Positions 11,461 through 23,247 of a stretch of 64,000 bases of DNA are shown in pieces. The stretch comes from Glycine soja (taxonomy: Eukaryota; Streptophyta; Magnoliopsida; Fabales; Fabaceae), in contig NC_041011.1 in assembly GCF_004193775.1 (NCBI RefSeq), forward strand, positions 11,063,656-11,127,655, written 5' to 3'. Both the position numbers and the translations under genes were made by a program. Below the pieces are notes generated by a model. The model was not told the DNA's origin. It did no database searches and was given only the letters and a program-made list of their open reading frames with translations. Position 1 is the first letter of the stretch. Each line of letters begins with the position of its first letter.

Positions 11461-12899
11461 ATAAAAAAGATCTACCTCAAACATGTATCCTTTCTTTTCT
11501 AACATCAGATTGGCTATTCTGATTTTACATCAAAATGCTCATCAGAAAGGTTCCTCGGGATGGAAACTTTAAAATGACTACCTCAAAATGGCTTTACAAG
11601 TTGTCAATTCATGACAACTGTTAAGTTTGTCTACTTGCTTCAAAAGCTTATCAGTTGAGTAGGCTTCACTTCAACAACCTTCTTTTGACATTTATAAGTT
11701 TATTGAAGAGCATCTTGAAGTCAAGTTGAAGCATTCTAGTGAGAGAAACTAGAGCAAAATCTCTGTGTGAGAAATCTAAGTTTTCTGCTTTAACCCTCTT
11801 TGTTGAGAATGGCCCACTTCTATAATCAACTTATAATCTATAATAGATTTGAGATAGAAATGGCATAATTTATTTTCCTGAGTGGAAACCCTCTGTGAGG
11901 TGAAGATCTATGTCTATGTAGTTCAAAAACACAAAAATCCATTTATTGTTGTAAGTCTAGTAATGGCTGGCAAGGTGGAAATTTAGTGTTGTTGCTGGTT
12001 TAGTTGAAGCTAGGTTGGAAGTCCAATGGGAGTATTAGCAGGTTGTTGGTCCAACAATGATTGGTTGTGTTAGTGAAATCACGTACCCCAAGGTTGGGGT
12101 GAACCAATATTAAAATCATTATGCATTACCCTTCTTCCCTCTCTTTGCATTGATTTTGGTGATTGATCTGTTAATTGTTTTTATTAATCTTTAAGACAGA
12201 AAAACATTTCATAAATACACATAAAACTAAACTTATTTTTTTTTATCAAAGTTTTATTTTAAACAAACCCTTTTTGTGAAACAAGAGATCTGAACTATGA
12301 AAAAAACACTTTTTCCAAAACTACTTGTAGTTTTGTTCTGAGCTCAGAATAGTTCTTCATTTTGAACTGTTTCATTCTGAGCTTACACTAGAAACCTATT
12401 TATTTCAAAAATGATTTAAAAGTTTGTAAAACCCCAATTCAATCCCTTTCTTGTGGTATTTTTCTTACTTCACGTAATTCATTAGGCAAACAAATCTATT
12501 TGAGTATTCATGACATTATGTATCAAGTAGAACTAACAAAATGAATGGCTCGGTCCTACGTGGCCTGGACTGGTCCACTATGCCAAGTGTGAAAATAGGT
12601 TGGGTTAGGCCAACCCATATTCTATATGAGCTTTATTTTTTTAAGTCCAATCAGACCTGATGGCCCATTGGACCGAACCATATTGACCAATTTTACTTTT
12701 TTGTCCAAATTTATACAAATTCAAAAAGAGAAAAATAAAAATATTAGACTTAATAAGCCTGATTGAATTTGGGCCTATTTGAGTTCAGTCTGGCTTGGTC
12801 CATTTTGGCAACTCTAGTACCAATGTCCAAATAATTTGTTGATATTGTTAATCCAATGGTACACAATGAATTTTATATTGTCCAAACTACTTATATATA
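11461..12899. repeat. repeat B, copy 1 (1.44 kb)
   Basis: Nearly identical to 24429-25873. By eye the first 250 bp differ at about 7 positions. It starts ataaaaaagatctacctc and ends ctacttatatata. No ORF of note, no recognised domain and no terminal repeats were found, so I do not know what it is. Confidence 0.85.
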
Positions 12900-14940
12900 A
12901 ATCTTGCTGAAATGAAAAAATTAATATTTAATTAAAAAATCATATAATTTTCTAAGAAATAACATTTATTTGTTTTTACAAATTATGAAAATTATAAAAA
13001 AAGTTCAACTTTAACTAAATTATATTTTATTTACGTAGCCAATTTTCTTTAAATTATAAAAATCTTCTAAGATTTTCAAATTATGATTAATATTTAAAAA
13101 TATTTTAATAATAATTATTGAATTTTTTATTTTAATTAATAATATAATTTAATTTATGTGTCAAAATTACTCTATATTATTTAGAATTTCTTGGACCGAA
13201 AAACAAATAGAAGCCCAAACGAATATTGTTTCCACCCGATCTTTTCTAACTCCACTTTTTTTAGTTTCTGGCCAGGTTTCGTCGCTGCATACTGTTTCTG
13301 TTAAATACACCCCTTCTGATAGATATTTTTTCTAGCAAGTAGGCCCAAATCTAGTTATTTTTGTAACCTTCCTTTGGCCCATGAAGCACACAACATATCA
13401 GTTAATTAAATTCTATATAATTTCAAACATATGGTTAATTATAAAATTGAATTTACAAACGTCATAATTATCAACACTATAATAATTAATTGTCACAGTA
13501 GTTAAATAATTGAACATGCACAATAATTTCAATTGTTAATCAAATCACACAATTTTAACCAAACAAAATAATATTAATATTATAAACACAAAATAAATCC
13601 ATTACCAAGTAAATCAAGCACTAATAATCTAACAATAATGATTTAAGAAATTAGTCACAAGTTGTTGCCAACTTGAATCCTTCAGACCAAACAATTTCAA
13701 ATGCGAAAAACAACTTAAATTCATTTAAAGTTAAAATCGGGTCATTACACACCACACGACTCACCCTTACACCATGCAAGGGTAGCGTTTGGGAGGTTAT
13801 AAAAAAATGATCAAGATTGTGGCATTTGAGACAAAGAGGTTCCAATCATCCCAACTATGTTGGCACTGTTACAATAACCCGCCAACCTCCCGCCATAATC
13901 CAATAATAAACAAAGGAGAAAAACAGAAGACCATGGGGGGCATAACCAAACCCAGGCGAGGCAAAAAAAGAGGACTAACTAAACCTTTAACAAAGAAGTT
14001 TTTATTTGTCCAGTACAAAAAGTCTAGAAACAAAAGTTGGCGTGAAGTCCCACCAACAAAAGTTGGGCCTATTTGCACAAGTATTTCCTTCATGGTAAAT
14101 GTGACCAACAATGAAAACCATAGACTTGGACATGGCTACAACATAATTTTCTAAAACCATTTAAATGCAACCACACCATGGACCAATTGTTTTAAAACTT
14201 TAGATGTCATTTAAATAAATCAATAGCTAGGATATAAACCACTAATTATTATTAATTTAAAATTTGTAAATAATCAAGAAAATTTATTCTTTTTAACCCT
14301 AAACCTAAAGGATTCTCCTTCCTTTTGAATCGTGACTGTTTACAAACCTTTCCTCGATGCTGATTCCAAACAACACTCCAAAAGCACCCTTTGAAGCCTT
14401 CGTTGTTGGCTCAAAACCCCCCTTAGAAACTCGACTCCAAATATGTGGTATTCTATTCTGAGTACATGTTTTTGGGTTTCTTGAGACCCCTAACTCATAT
14501 CACCAACTTCAAGTTCACTTCTCAACCAATCACATTTCCCACTCGGATGAGCTTGACACATCACCTTACTCACCTTCATGTTGGCTCATGATCTAGGAAA
14601 GTGTACCTAATCTAGTAGTAAAGAAACAATAAGTATTATGTATTGTAATCTCAAAGACTTGGTGTAATATTTAGGAATTGAGCAAAAAATGTAATCTAAA
14701 ACATTCACTACAGTGTGTTGTCAATTTGTTTTAGTGAGTGAGACAATGTTTTTCAGTTTTCAAAAGAGAATTTTTTTGTAGCAAGACCCGAGTTTGCTAT
14801 AGCGAGAAAAGAACAATTGGTGGATTTTGAAAAAAAATTTGGAGCAAAAATGGAAATCAAAGAAAAAAGGCATTGCTGACTTGAATTCCATAGCATTCAA
14901 CATATAGAAGTCAATTTCTAATCATTTTCCTAGTTCAATG
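12900..14940. other. AT-rich spacer
   Basis: I see no gene. It is AT-rich with long A/T tracts between 12900 and 13650. An open stretch at 13789-14154 (+) has no recognisable motif and no counterpart elsewhere. The last five bases (caatg) are the left target-site duplication of the following LTR. Confidence 0.5.
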
Positions 14941-16630
14941 TGTGGAAGCAAAGCTTCATGATGAATCAACAATGATTCAAAGGTGTTTTGATGATAACAA
15001 TGACGACAACAAAAGATGATGACAAAGGTGATGAACAAAAAGCTCAAAAGATCAAAGAACAACTCAAGTGAATCAAAGAACATCTCAAGCAAATCAAGAG
15101 CAAGTCAAGAGTTCAAGAATCAAGGAGAATTCAAGACTCAAGAAGAAAGCCTAGAATCAAGAATCAAGACTCAAGATCTCAAGAATCAAGATCAAGATTC
15201 AAGAATGAAGAAAAGACTCAATCAAGATAAGTATTAAAAAGTTTTTTCAAAACTTTGAATAGCACATGAGTTTTTGACAAAACCTTTACCAAAGAGTTTT
15301 TACTCTCTAGTAATCGATTACCATATTGTTGTAATCGATTGCCAGTAGCAAAATGAGTTTGAAAAAGTTTTCAAACTGAATTTACAACGTTCCAAATATT
15401 TTCAAAAGGCTATAATCGATTACAATGTTTTGGTAATCGATTACCAGCGTCCTTGAACGTTGAAATTCAAATTTAAAAATGAAGAGTCACATTGTTTCAC
15501 TCAAAAGCTTTGTGTAATCGATTACACTTATTTGGTAATCGATTACCAGTGTTTGTTTCTGAAAAATCTAAAGATGTAACTCTTCAAAAAGGTTTTGACT
15601 TTTTCAAATGGGTTTTAAGTTTTTCTAAAAGTTATAACTCTTCTGAATGGCCTTCTTGACTAGACATGAAGAGTCTATAAAAGCAAGGCTTTGTTTTTCA
15701 TTTTCAATCAATCTTTCTAACAACAATCTTGAATACTTTTCCAATCATTTCATTACAATCCTTTACAAGCCTTGAATCTCTTTGAACATCTTCTTCTTCT
15801 TTGTACCAAAAGCTTTCTGAAGTTTTCTGGTTTTCTAAACCTTGAAAACTTGTGCTATTCATCCTTTTCATTCTCTTCTCCCTATGCCAAAAAGAATTCG
15901 CCAAGGACTAACCGCCTGAATTCTTTTTGTGTCTCTCTTCTCCCTTTTCCAAATGAACAAAGGACTAATCGCCTGAATTCTTTTGTGTCTCCCTTCTCCC
16001 TTGTCAAAGAATTCAACACGACACAGTCTGAGAATTCTTTTGATTCTTCCCATTCCCTAATACAAAAGCATTCAAAGGTTTAACCGCCTGAGAATTCTTT
16101 TGTATCCCCATTCACAAAGTATCAAAGGTTTAACAGCCTGAGATCTTTGTCTTAACACATTGGAGGGTACATCCTTTGTGGTACAAGTAGAGGGTACATC
16201 TACTTGGGTTTGACTGAGAACAAGAGAGGGTACATCTCTTGTGGATCAGTTCTAGTGGAGGGTACATCCACTAGGTTCAAAGAGAACAAGGGAGGGTACA
16301 TCCCTTGTGGATATTTGCTTGTAAAAGGATTTTTACAAGGTTGAAAGAAATCTCAAGGACCGCAGGTCGCTTGGGGACTGGAGGTAGGCACGGGTTGTTG
16401 CCGAACCAGTATAAAAACTCTTGTGTGTTTGTTTCCTTCTTCCCTACTCTTTTACTTTCCGCTGTACATTTAATTTTCGCTTTTACTTTCTGTTAAGTTT
16501 CTCTTCTACTCCATATTCTCTTAACAACAAAAGTAAAAGCCTTAAAAGAGTAATTTTTAATTGGTAAAGTTTTAGGAATAATTAATTCAACCCCCCCTTC
16601 TTAATTATTCTGAGGCCACTCGATCCAACA
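14941..16630 (+). mobile_element. solo LTR of SIRE-like copia element (LTR 3), TSD caatg
   Basis: 1690-bp LTR from TGTGGAAGCAA to GATCCAACA, flanked on both sides by caatg (14936-14940 and 16631-16635). No PBS or internal sequence follows, so this is a solo LTR left by recombination between the two LTRs. It contains palindromes at 15431-15446, 15513-15526 and 15533-15548, a TATA box TATAAAA at 15676-15682, several 'ggactaaccgcctgaattc' repeats (about 15895-16140), and a row of five hairpins (16156-16308). Confidence 0.95.
16156..16308 (+). repeat. row of five hairpins with constant loop in LTR 3
   Basis: Hairpins at 16156-16180, 16184-16206, 16220-16242, 16252-16274 and 16286-16308. The last four have perfect 8-bp stems: CAAGTAGA, ACAAGAGA, CTAGTGGA and ACAAGGGA, each around the 7-nt loop GGGTACA. 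The first has an imperfect stem. The row lies 480-630 bp downstream of the TATA box, so it should be in the transcript (R/U5). The same row occurs at 28818-28977 and 32793-32951. Confidence 0.85.
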
Positions 16631-16635
16631 CAATG

Positions 16636-18320
16636 CAACCAAGACTCAGCTCAATTGATTAATCCTAATTCCTTAGGTGATTAATCTTTTATTCCTAAGC
16701 TAAATTCCTAATTCCTTAGGTAACTTAACCAAGAACTCAGAACATGAACAATGAATCTCTTCAATGCAAAAATTGATTTCATTCCTAAAATTAAGCTCTC
16801 ACACAATTCCAATTCAAATCTATAATCAATTTTTTTCAACACAATTCAATTCCTAAAAGCTAGTTTGATCAAGCCTAAGCATGCATTTAAGCAAAGATTT
16901 GGAATATGATCACATGTATAACAAAGAAAATAAATCAGAAAATGAAGAATCACATAGTTGGTTACTACTTCATTCAATTAACAACTTCAATGTTTAGCTC
17001 CAATGGATCTTGATTTGATCTAAAATAACATTAAAATCAAAAGTTACAATAGAAAGAGAGAGAGGAAAAAATGCAAATCTATAAGTCTGAATCGAAAAAA
17101 TGACAAAAGGTGTCAATTATGATGTTACAAGTTCTTTTAGTTAGAGCCAAATCTATATATTTTTTCTGTCACATTAGACTCTCATTGTAGCGAGGACACT
17201 TCTTGCTACAACGAGGCTTCATCTTTTGCAAATGATACTTCACTTGAATCTTCTTGCTCTATGACCAACTTTCGCTATGGTGAGAGTTGCACTCGTTGTG
17301 GCGAGTGCTTGCTTAATATCTTAGTCTTCAACATTCATATTAGTTGTGGCAAGTCTTCACATTCATTCACTTGATAACAGGTCCTCTTTCGCTGTGGTGA
17401 AGGGTCATCTAGCTATGGTCAACTTAAGTCTGCAACTTATCAATCCTTTAAACTAAAAAATACCTTTGTAACATCAAAATTTAAAACAAAACAATAAAAA
17501 AACTCTCTTTTTATTTTCTTAAATTATTTTTATAATAGTTTATTCACAATAGCAACAATATATTAACAAAAATCCTAAAAAAATTTAGGCTAATTGTTCA
17601 CAAAAATAAAGTGTGAGAAACAATTATCACCTCACCCACACACAACATCGTGGAAGGATAATAAAAGGGTCATCTTCAATTACCTTTGTGTTTTGGGTAA
17701 CATTGGGGTAGTTATGAAAAAATGGTCAAGGTTGTGACATCTTTAATTCAAGTGTTTGGACTTTTTTTTTTTGCTTTAATTGATGAGGTGCTTGTCATTG
17801 AAGGGAAAGTTAAAGTTGTGGCCTTAATGAATCATCCTTGTGTTCCAATAATTTTTTGTTCTTATTTTGGATTTTGGATTGTGAAGAGTTGCATGAGAGT
17901 TGGGGATTTATGTACTAGATCTATTTTCTTGGAAAATGAATATGTATTATTGAGAAGAGTTGCATGAGATTATGGATTGTTAATTGTCTTTTCTTCCAAA
18001 ATTTTTTTTCAAGGTTAGTGCATATGAATTATTGTCAAGAATTGGCATGAGGTTGTGGATTGTGAATTGTCTTTATGTTCCAAATATGTTTTCTTTCTTT
18101 CTTTTTTTTCTTTAATTGATTTGACGGTTTTTAAGCTGCTAGAAATTTTAATTTGAAATTCTAAATGAATATTGGTGATTTTAAAACCCACCACAAATTG
18201 TTGTTTAAAAAATTAACGGACATATGAACACTTAACAGAGGAAACGAAATGGTCGGGACTAAACACAAAATATAAAAAATTTTAAAATATTGATTGCATG
18301 AATTTTATGAATTCCATTTT
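16636..18320. other. spacer, no gene seen
   Basis: AT-rich DNA. Around 17170-17420 are repeated phrases about 'gctgtggtgag/gctacaacgag' of the sort seen in plant repeats. The open stretch at 17722-17967 has a hydrophobic composition but no motif or supporting context. Confidence 0.45.
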
Positions 18321-18729
18321 GGCTTAATGATACTTTTGGTCCTTAAGGTATCACAATTGAGAATTGAAATACCTAAAGTTTCAATTGAGCTAGTTGGATC
18401 CCTTAGCTATCACAAATGTGTGACTTTAGTCCCCTATATATCAATTGCGTCAATTGGGTCCTCATGTACACAATTATATAAATTTCATTTAAGTATTGTA
18501 ATTGTGGGATTTTAGTCACCAAGGTATCACAATAATGTGATTTTTCCCTAAAAAATGATAGTTCTAATAGTGCAATTATAAATTTTAAGGTACAAAAATC
18601 GCACAATTGAGACACCTAAGGCACTCAATTGTCACAATTGAAATCTAAGGGACTAAAATCACACATTTGTGATACATAGGGGAGCCAATCGACATAATTA
18701 AAATTTAGGAGACTAAAAGTATAATTAAA
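18321..18729. mobile_element. MITE-like foldback element
   Basis: Imperfect terminal inverted repeats: left cttaatgatacttttggtcc, right ggagactaaaagtataatta (revcomp taattatacttttagtctcc). Internal phrases (tatcacaattg, gggactaaaatcacac) also recur in both orientations. It encodes no protein. The target duplication is not clear, so the superfamily is left open. Confidence 0.6.
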
Positions 18730-19215
18730 AATATATTTTAATCACTTAAAATACATTAAATATTTTACTTATCTATTTAAAATACATTAAATTATTCTTT
18801 GACCCCCTACGAAATGGAATGGAGATTTAATTATTTGTGCCGTTTTGTTTTAAGCCTACCTCCAAACTCGACCTACCTTAGTTGAAGATGAGAAAATGAA
18901 AATCGCCAACCAAATTTCAAAAGGTTGGAATTTCTAATAGAATTGGATTTTTATGTATTTAAGATGCCCTTTCATTCAAACACTACATCATGTAGAAACT
19001 ACATCACAATTACAAACTCCACTAACAAAGCAAAGAAACAACATAAAGGAAACATAGTTTACCCACACATGATGAAGACTATTCAACATAACGAAAACAT
19101 AAGTCCTAGATAATCAGTCCTAACCACACCCCAAACATTAATTTGATTAAGCTAGTGCTCATTCTAAAACATATTAAATTAAAAAACATTGACTAAAACT
19201 TTAAATAGGGCATCA

Positions 19216-19752
19216 TCAGTTGAGGTTTCCACGTTTTTCTTTGAGTTGTCTCTTAAACTCCTCTAACATCTTCTTATACTTGTCAAGTTGGGAATCGGTC
19301 ATGCTTTCAATAGGCCTAGCCCACCAGAACTGATCCTCTGCAGCCTTCACTAAATGATTTAAATCCTTTGTGCGCTTCTTCTCAATAGCAATTTGGTTGG
19401 ACAAGCAGTGGAGGTGTGTGTGGAGCTCAACTTCGTCCACAGTGGAGTGCACCTCGTTGAGGTCCAATGTAAGGAGGGGAGGTGGGCCCTGTGTCTTATA
19501 GCGCTGGACAACATAATCAACACCGGGACTGCCAAACGAAAATACTCGATTACCGGGTGAGAACATAATCACAGCGACATCCACGCCACAGAGGGTTGCA
19601 AGCTCACTAGCTTTCTTGAAAACCCCAGTGCGACGCTTCGAGAATGTCACCCGAAGGTTACTCTCGTTTCTCATCTTCTTCATTTCGATCTTTTGTCGAC
19701 CTTTAGTCTTCTTAGCGACACCATTCAAGTCTGGCATGTTGTTTGACTCCAT
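19216..19752 (-). CDS. type I (M-alpha, AGL62-like) MADS-box transcription factor
   Basis: 178-aa single-exon protein. Residues about 17-76 form a MADS domain (KGRQKIEMKKM, FSKRRTGVFKKASELATLCGVDVAVIMFSPGNRVFSFG), the DNA-binding and dimerisation fold that recognises CArG-type sites. There is no K-domain. The C-terminal part is charged and helical and contains FWWARPIESM...LDKYKKMLEEFKRQLKEK, like the short conserved C-terminal block of the AGL62/AGL61/AGL28 group. Type I genes of this kind act mainly in female gametophyte and endosperm; that is family knowledge. The protein is shorter than AGL62 (about 300 aa), so it may be a truncated or lineage-specific member. The ATG at 19752 is preferred because homology to a second copy (36907) begins there. 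No frame damage is seen. Confidence 0.9.
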   Translation of the reverse strand: MESNNMPDLNGVAKKTKGRQKIEMKKMRNESNLRVTFSKRRTGVFKKASELATLCGVDVAVIMFSPGNRVFSFGSPGVDYVVQRYKTQGPPPLLTLDLNEVHSTVDEVELHTHLHCLSNQIAIEKKRTKDLNHLVKAAEDQFWWARPIESMTDSQLDKYKKMLEEFKRQLKEKRGNLN

Positions 19753-20290
19753 GGGTTATAGGCTTTGCTATCTTATATGATATGAAATATGAATATTGAG
19801 GTGCAACATAGAGGAGATGTTAGGCTTAATTTATAGGAAAAAGTTTGGTTTGGCGAACTAGAGTCTGATATGGTGAGCCAAGCGCGCCTCTGTGGACTTT
19901 CTGGCCTGTATTTTGACCGCATTAAAATGGTTTCAAGATTAAGTGAATCTCAGTTGAATGCCTTATATGGTATGTGCAAATGATTTTCTATATAAACCAT
20001 TCTGGGTACAAAAATGTATATCTGTAGATGAGTTTTTTTTCAGGTACTTTTCTTTTACAGCGTCAGTCTTATCTGTTATTTGAAGAATAATTTGGTTTAA
20101 TAATTAATTAAGGAAAATGATAGTTAATTTATTACCAAAGGAGGGCTATGAAAATTACAAATTCAAGAGAGAGAAAATCATTATATATGATGTGGGACCC
20201 AACAAATTTTGTCATTTCCAATGAATGTCAACCAATAAAAGAAAATGTATTGAAAATAATTTGTTCCTAACTTTTATCTTTTTTACTATA
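19753..20290 (-). promoter_or_regulatory. upstream region of MADS gene, partly conserved in a second copy
   Basis: On the minus strand a TATA-like TATAAATT lies at 19828-19835, about 76 bp before the ATG. This block with the adjoining ggaaaaagtttggtttggcg is nearly unchanged in the second copy at about 39975-40010. The rest aligns at roughly 70-80% by eye with 39949-40135 and 49723-50105. The promoter role is inferred from position and conservation. Confidence 0.6.
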
Positions 20291-20591
20291 TGCCAATTAT
20301 ATTTTGGTACAATTGACTTTATACTCCCGTTGCAGTTTGCACCACTGAGAAATGAGTCATATCATGTTGAACTTGTTTATCTCAATTTGACTGGATAAGA
20401 ATCGGTTACGTTTGAAGCTCAATTTGAATTTATTTTTTTTCAAGCTGAAAGTCAATTCAATTCAAGCTCATAAACCAATTTGGTTTAGATCATTAACTCG
20501 ATTCGATTTAAAATTATTATGTTACATTAATTTATTTCATAAAAATGGAATTAATTAGAAGTTAATTACATGAATTTGTTAATATAAAATG

Positions 20592-20594
<3 letters not shown>

Positions 20595-20629
<35 letters not shown>
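20595..20629. repeat. (TA)n microsatellite
   Basis: An uninterrupted run of about 17 TA units in AT-rich spacer. Confidence 0.95.
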
Positions 20630-20632
<3 letters not shown>

Positions 20633-23143
20633 GATATTATATATAATTAATCATATAGATCAATTATTCATTCAAGTCTTAAACTAATTTTGAGTTGGTT
20701 TGAGTCATTGTAATCCCTAAATGCAAGGATGGGTGTGAAGAAGAGTATTTTAGCTTTTTGCAAAACTAAGATTAAATAAATAATATATGCACTAATTGCA
20801 TAAATGATTTTTACATTGTGATCCAATCAGAAACTCTCATTTATTTAAGTTGGTTGACTTTTATATTATTGTCTTAAGGACACATTTGGTGAACAATATT
20901 TAATAGGATAGGATATGACAGGATAACAGAGCATGACAAGTACATGATAATATAAGAGCAAAATAAGTTGTAATTATATACAATGTTTAACTGAACATAT
21001 GATAACTAACCAAATAAGAGTAGAATATTGTTAGAAATTCAGTAACTCAACAGATAGTTGGTCAATGGAAGGAGTCAACAAGATGTTGAGCAGTCTAGCC
21101 CATTAGTAGGTTGCCAATATCTTATCATTTCGGTGCGTTTATTTCATGTTATAAAATTGTATTCCTAGGAATTGTATTTATGGGAATGTTATGCCTAGTA
21201 ATAGCATTCCCATGAACATGTTTGGTTCTCATTAGGAATTTTGGAAAATAAAATAAAATGATTTAGTTAAAGTTTTAAAAAAATAAAAATGAAATAAGAA
21301 ATGTGAAGAAAGAAGTGAGGATATGTAGTTATTGTAGAAAATAACTACCACTCTCATGAGAATCAAAGATACCCATCTCTTTACATGGGAATAAGAAGAA
21401 ACAGAAACATGTGTATTTCATATTCATAGGAATATTTTCACAAAACTTGGGACAAACATGGGAATGTGATATTCCCAAGTCTAGATTCCTAGGAATCTTT
21501 CTTGATAACTTAAAACAAATGCCTCCTTAGAAATCGATGGGGATAAGGCAATGTGTCTTAGCCAACACAAAGCCCAACCCACTTAAAGAGCTCGATAGGA
21601 ATTATCAGTTGTTGAGTCATAAGGGAAACAAGGTTGACTTCATCATGTGATTGAATAAGATGATTGGAAGAAAATCCCAAGAATTAAGGGACAAGCATAG
21701 GCAGTGGAGTGTAATTGTTTCAGTGGTGGCTTCCAATCGACACATATGAGCTTTTGTCTATAAATATTCGAATTGGAACAATTGCAAAGACCTTAAACTC
21801 AAATTCAAATCAATTTACCTTATTTTCAGTTATTATTTTGTAGTTTACAACATTATTCTATTTTCATCATATTCATCAAAATCCCTTTATCTCTTTCAAT
21901 TTAGCTTTTTTTTTTTTTTTTTACTTTGCTTATACCAAATGCTCTTTGGAGTAGCTTGAGAACCCATTGTTGGAGAGCATATTTCCCTCTTTGATGCAAA
22001 TCACTTGATCATTATTTTGGAATCCTGTTGAAGCTTTTAGATGGTACCATCAATTTGATTTTACACAACTACAAAATTGGCATGCTAAGTGGGACCAGAG
22101 TGGATGAATTGATAAAATAATTTGAATCAAAGGTTGAGTCATATTGGCTTACACATTTGCACTCCAATAAGACTACAAAAGATATGGAACTAACACAGAA
22201 GAAAACGTGTAGCAAGAAGACGACTAAAGGAATAACTTTAGGAATGACGACAACATGTTAAATCCACATCCTTGGTTTTAATTATAATAAACCATTAGCA
22301 ATGCAAATTGAAAGCATGATAGGTTTAAGTGATAACTAACATTCTGCGTAAATGTTTTAGTGTTAATTGTTTTAAGAAGTAGATATGTTCATTCATTATG
22401 AAGTGCTTATAAAGGTTGTCTCGAAATAGTTGTCAAAGAGGTGAGAACTGTGAAGATTCCACGAATCCTATCCGCATGATGAAGAATGCTTCTGTGTGAG
22501 TACTTGGTTTAGGAAAAATACTAAACAACAAGGCCTTACATAGAAGACTTATGAAAGGCTACATAAAGAGCATCGAAAATCAAAATGAAGTTGTATCAGA
22601 GTCTACATCAAAATAATGATGAACTTGACTCTGAAGAACTGAACTTCAGAATGGAGTTCAAACTGGTTTAGAATGCATTTGAAGGACAACATCATGTCTT
22701 TCATATGTTGCCACAAATACAGAGGGCAAATCAAAAGACTGAAGTTGACAACATCTCACTTTCCACATTCTACCACACACACTGAGGGCATATTAGAAAG
22801 TAAATAATGCAAACTTGTTGAAAGTTGAATCTGCCCATGAGAAGTACTAATAAGAAGTATCAAAATGAAAGACTGTAGATATTTTACAGTCTAGCCCTAG
22901 ATAAAAAAACTAACTCGCCAACTATTGTACCTTTACTTAAATGTCTATGAAGCAATCTATTTCAAAATGCTTTGAGGTTTGAAGATGTGTTAAGGTTGAT
23001 GAAGTTGTGCTACTTGTTCGACGGCCGGCAAATTCACCGGATCGTGCAAGTAGTATAAAACGGTAAGAACCGAGTATCAAACTCTTGGGGAACTTGTTTT
23101 ACTTGGTAAAGTTGTGGTTCAATAAATAAGCGTCTTGTTATAA
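20630..23143. other. spacer with MITE and weak LTR-end trace
   Basis: No gene seen. A MITE lies at 21132-21526. Near 22060-22100 the phrase ttacacaactacaaaattggcatgctaagtgggacc looks like the end of a gypsy-type LTR followed by a primer site, but no protein remnants support it. 22440-22980 is unrecognised. Confidence 0.4.
21132..21526. mobile_element. MITE-like element with long imperfect TIRs
   Basis: The left end (ggtgcgtttatttcatgtta...attcctaggaat) and right end (attcctaggaatctttcttgataacttaaaacaaatgcctcc) pair as imperfect inverted repeats of about 40 bp, including the palindrome ATTCCTAGGAAT on both sides. No coding capacity. The target duplication is unclear. Confidence 0.6.
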
Positions 23144-23247
23144 AAGGTTTATATGTAGTATGGACACGTGTGTAAACTAACTAAACAAAGGTAAATAAAA
23201 GGTCAACATGTTGGTCTTCCTACTGGGCGACTGATGCTACTAAAGAT
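23144..23247. repeat. repeat A, copy 2
   Basis: Second copy of 9981-10112, lacking the ~29-bp insert. Upstream (about 22980-23143) is different sequence from that before copy 1. Confidence 0.75.

Noticed and set aside
13789..14154. 121-aa ORF
   Set aside because: No motif, Lys/Asn-rich composition expected for AT-rich spacer, and no upstream or downstream support.
17722..17967. 81-aa hydrophobic ORF as a small membrane protein
   Set aside because: Phe/Leu/Val content fits T-rich spacer; no homologue recognised and no conserved feature.
22060..22100. gypsy LTR end with primer site
   Set aside because: The phrase is suggestive, but no matching LTR start, gag or second LTR was found, so it is mentioned only as a trace.
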